Source of the DNA: Thermoleophilia bacterium
GTDB lineage: Bacteria > Actinomycetota > Thermoleophilia > Gaiellales > Gaiellaceae
DNA: 6,283 nt
NCBI GenBank assembly: GCA_014534415.1
Contig: JACVRM010000127.1
Span: 1 to 6,283, forward strand
Direction of reading: 5' to 3'
The notes beneath the pieces were generated by a model, which saw only the letters and a program-made list of their open reading frames with translations, ran no database searches and was not told where the DNA came from. How positions within the stretch are numbered: the first letter of the stretch is position 1; each line of letters starts with the position of its first letter. The translations under genes were made by a program, and so were the position numbers. Below, piece after piece: positions 5,389 to 6,283 of this stretch.

Positions 5389-6283
5389 GTGAAGCGGCAG
5401 CAAAGCGACGCGTACCAGACGTGGCTGTGGGGGGAGGCGCTGCTCCTCGGGCTACTCGCCGCCGCGCTGACCCTCTTCGTCGCCTACCCAAGCCTTCGCG
5501 AGCCGTACGAGCTTCCGGACGTGCGGCTCGTCCTCGATACGACCGTCATGCTCGCCGCGCTCGTCGTGGCGGTGCTCGCCGGCATCCGCGTGGCGGTGGA
5601 CGGCCGCTGGGCCGACATCCTGCTCTGCGCGGGGTTCTCGACCGCGGCGGCAACGCACCTGGCGTTCTCGCTCATCCCAGTCTTCGTCGTCGGCCACGAG
5701 CGCGCTCCCGTCGAAGGCTGGGCATGGCACGGTGGCCGCATTGCCGGGATGGCGTTGGTCGCTGTTGCACCGTGGCTCGGCGCGCGGACGTCCAGGCCAC
5801 GGCGGGCCATCGCGGTCGCGCTCGTCTCGGCCGGCGTCACGCTCGCCGCGCTCTGGATCGCGTGCCGACTTGGAACACATCTCCTCCCCAGCCCGCTCGC
5901 GGGTCCGAGCGGAGACCAGCCGATGCTGCTGACGGCCGCCCTGGCCATTGAGGCGCTGCTCGGATTGGCGTGGCTCGTCGGGTTCTGGCGGCGCTATCGA
6001 GACCAGGGCGAGGACTTCGATCGCTGGCTCGCGCTTGCCGCGACGCTCATCGTGTTCGCGGAGGTGCACTACGTCCTGACGCCGATTCCCGCCGCGTCCT
6101 ACGTGTCGCAGGGCGACTTCCTGCGGGTCCTCTCGTATGGCGTGCTGCTCGCCGGCGCCTGGCGCGCGATCCGCTCGGCCGAGTTCGGCCGCGCGGTCGC
6201 CGAGGAGCGGGCGCGCGTCGCAAGCGAGATCCACGACGGGCTCCAGCAGTACCTGTTCTCGATCGCCACGCACGTGAGCATGC
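5389..6283 (+). CDS. Membrane sensor histidine kinase, HisKA_3 type (C-terminus beyond window)
   Basis: The frame is open for 298 codons from GTG 5389 to the right edge. The N-terminal 260 residues are strongly hydrophobic and contain about seven or eight predicted membrane segments (roughly 13-33, 52-70, 77-101, 117-132, 140-160, 178-200, 213-232 and 246-261). I do not recognise a named sensor domain in them. A short helix leads into the dimerisation/phospho-acceptor motif EERARVASEIHDGLQQYL, with phospho-accepting His282 and the HDxxxQ pattern (Asp283, Gln287) tied to phosphatase activity in HisKA_3 kinases. The ATP-binding HATPase domain is expected just outside the window. GAGG at 5381-5384, 4 nt before the GTG, supports this start; the ATG at 5387 is followed at once by TGA. 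HisKA_3 kinases normally pair with NarL-type regulators, and one is encoded divergently 43 bp away. The signal sensed is unknown; many membrane segments and no large extracytoplasmic loop suggest sensing within or near the membrane. Confidence 0.9.
   Translation, partial: MKRQQSDAYQTWLWGEALLLGLLAAALTLFVAYPSLREPYELPDVRLVLDTTVMLAALVVAVLAGIRVAVDGRWADILLCAGFSTAAATHLAFSLIPVFVVGHERAPVEGWAWHGGRIAGMALVAVAPWLGARTSRPRRAIAVALVSAGVTLAALWIACRLGTHLLPSPLAGPSGDQPMLLTAALAIEALLGLAWLVGFWRRYRDQGEDFDRWLALAATLIVFAEVHYVLTPIPAASYVSQGDFLRVLSYGVLLAGAWRAIRSAEFGRAVAEERARVASEIHDGLQQYLFSIATHVSM

Noticed and set aside
5452..6273. 273-codon minus-strand open frame
   Set aside because: It is antisense to the sensor kinase, whose frame has membrane segments, a Shine-Dalgarno and the HisKA_3 motif. 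The antisense product is a low-complexity Arg/Glu/Asp-rich sequence.

Overview
The window is strongly GC-rich chromosomal DNA with tightly packed genes, many GTG/TTG starts and overlapping stop/start codons. This fits a high-GC actinobacterial lineage; an environmental group such as Thermoleophilia is plausible, but I cannot prove taxonomy from the sequence alone. I see no mobile element, CRISPR array, tRNA or rRNA.

Layout. Positions 1-2076 (minus strand) hold nearly all of a type IA DNA topoisomerase of the TopB (topoisomerase III) kind, cut by the left edge just before its C-terminus. After an 82-bp divergent gap, three plus-strand genes run head to tail with overlaps: a PlsC-type lysophosphatidate acyltransferase (2159-2761), a stand-alone 5'-3' exonuclease of the Pol I N-terminal-domain family (2758-3603), and a histone-deacetylase-family zinc amidohydrolase (to 4442). 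The first junction is a 4-nt GTGA overlap. The second may be a matching CTGA overlap, because the deacetylase has no good ATG or GTG start. A convergent 231-bp intergenic stretch (4443-4673) holds several GC-rich hairpins, probably the terminators of the two flanking transcripts.

The right part is a two-component pair in divergent orientation: a NarL/FixJ-type response regulator on the minus strand (4674-5345) and a membrane-bound HisKA_3-type sensor kinase on the plus strand (5389 to beyond the right edge). Only 43 bp separate their start codons. Those 43 bp contain an almost perfectly centred inverted repeat, a natural candidate for an autoregulatory operator.

Functionally, the topoisomerase and exonuclease belong to DNA maintenance, the acyltransferase to phospholipid synthesis, and the deacetylase to protein or small-molecule deacetylation. 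They look like ordinary housekeeping neighbours rather than parts of one pathway. I found no convincing novel system. The points most worth checking are the operator-like repeat, the possible CTG initiation of the deacetylase, the possible leaderless start of topB and the structured convergent intergenic region.
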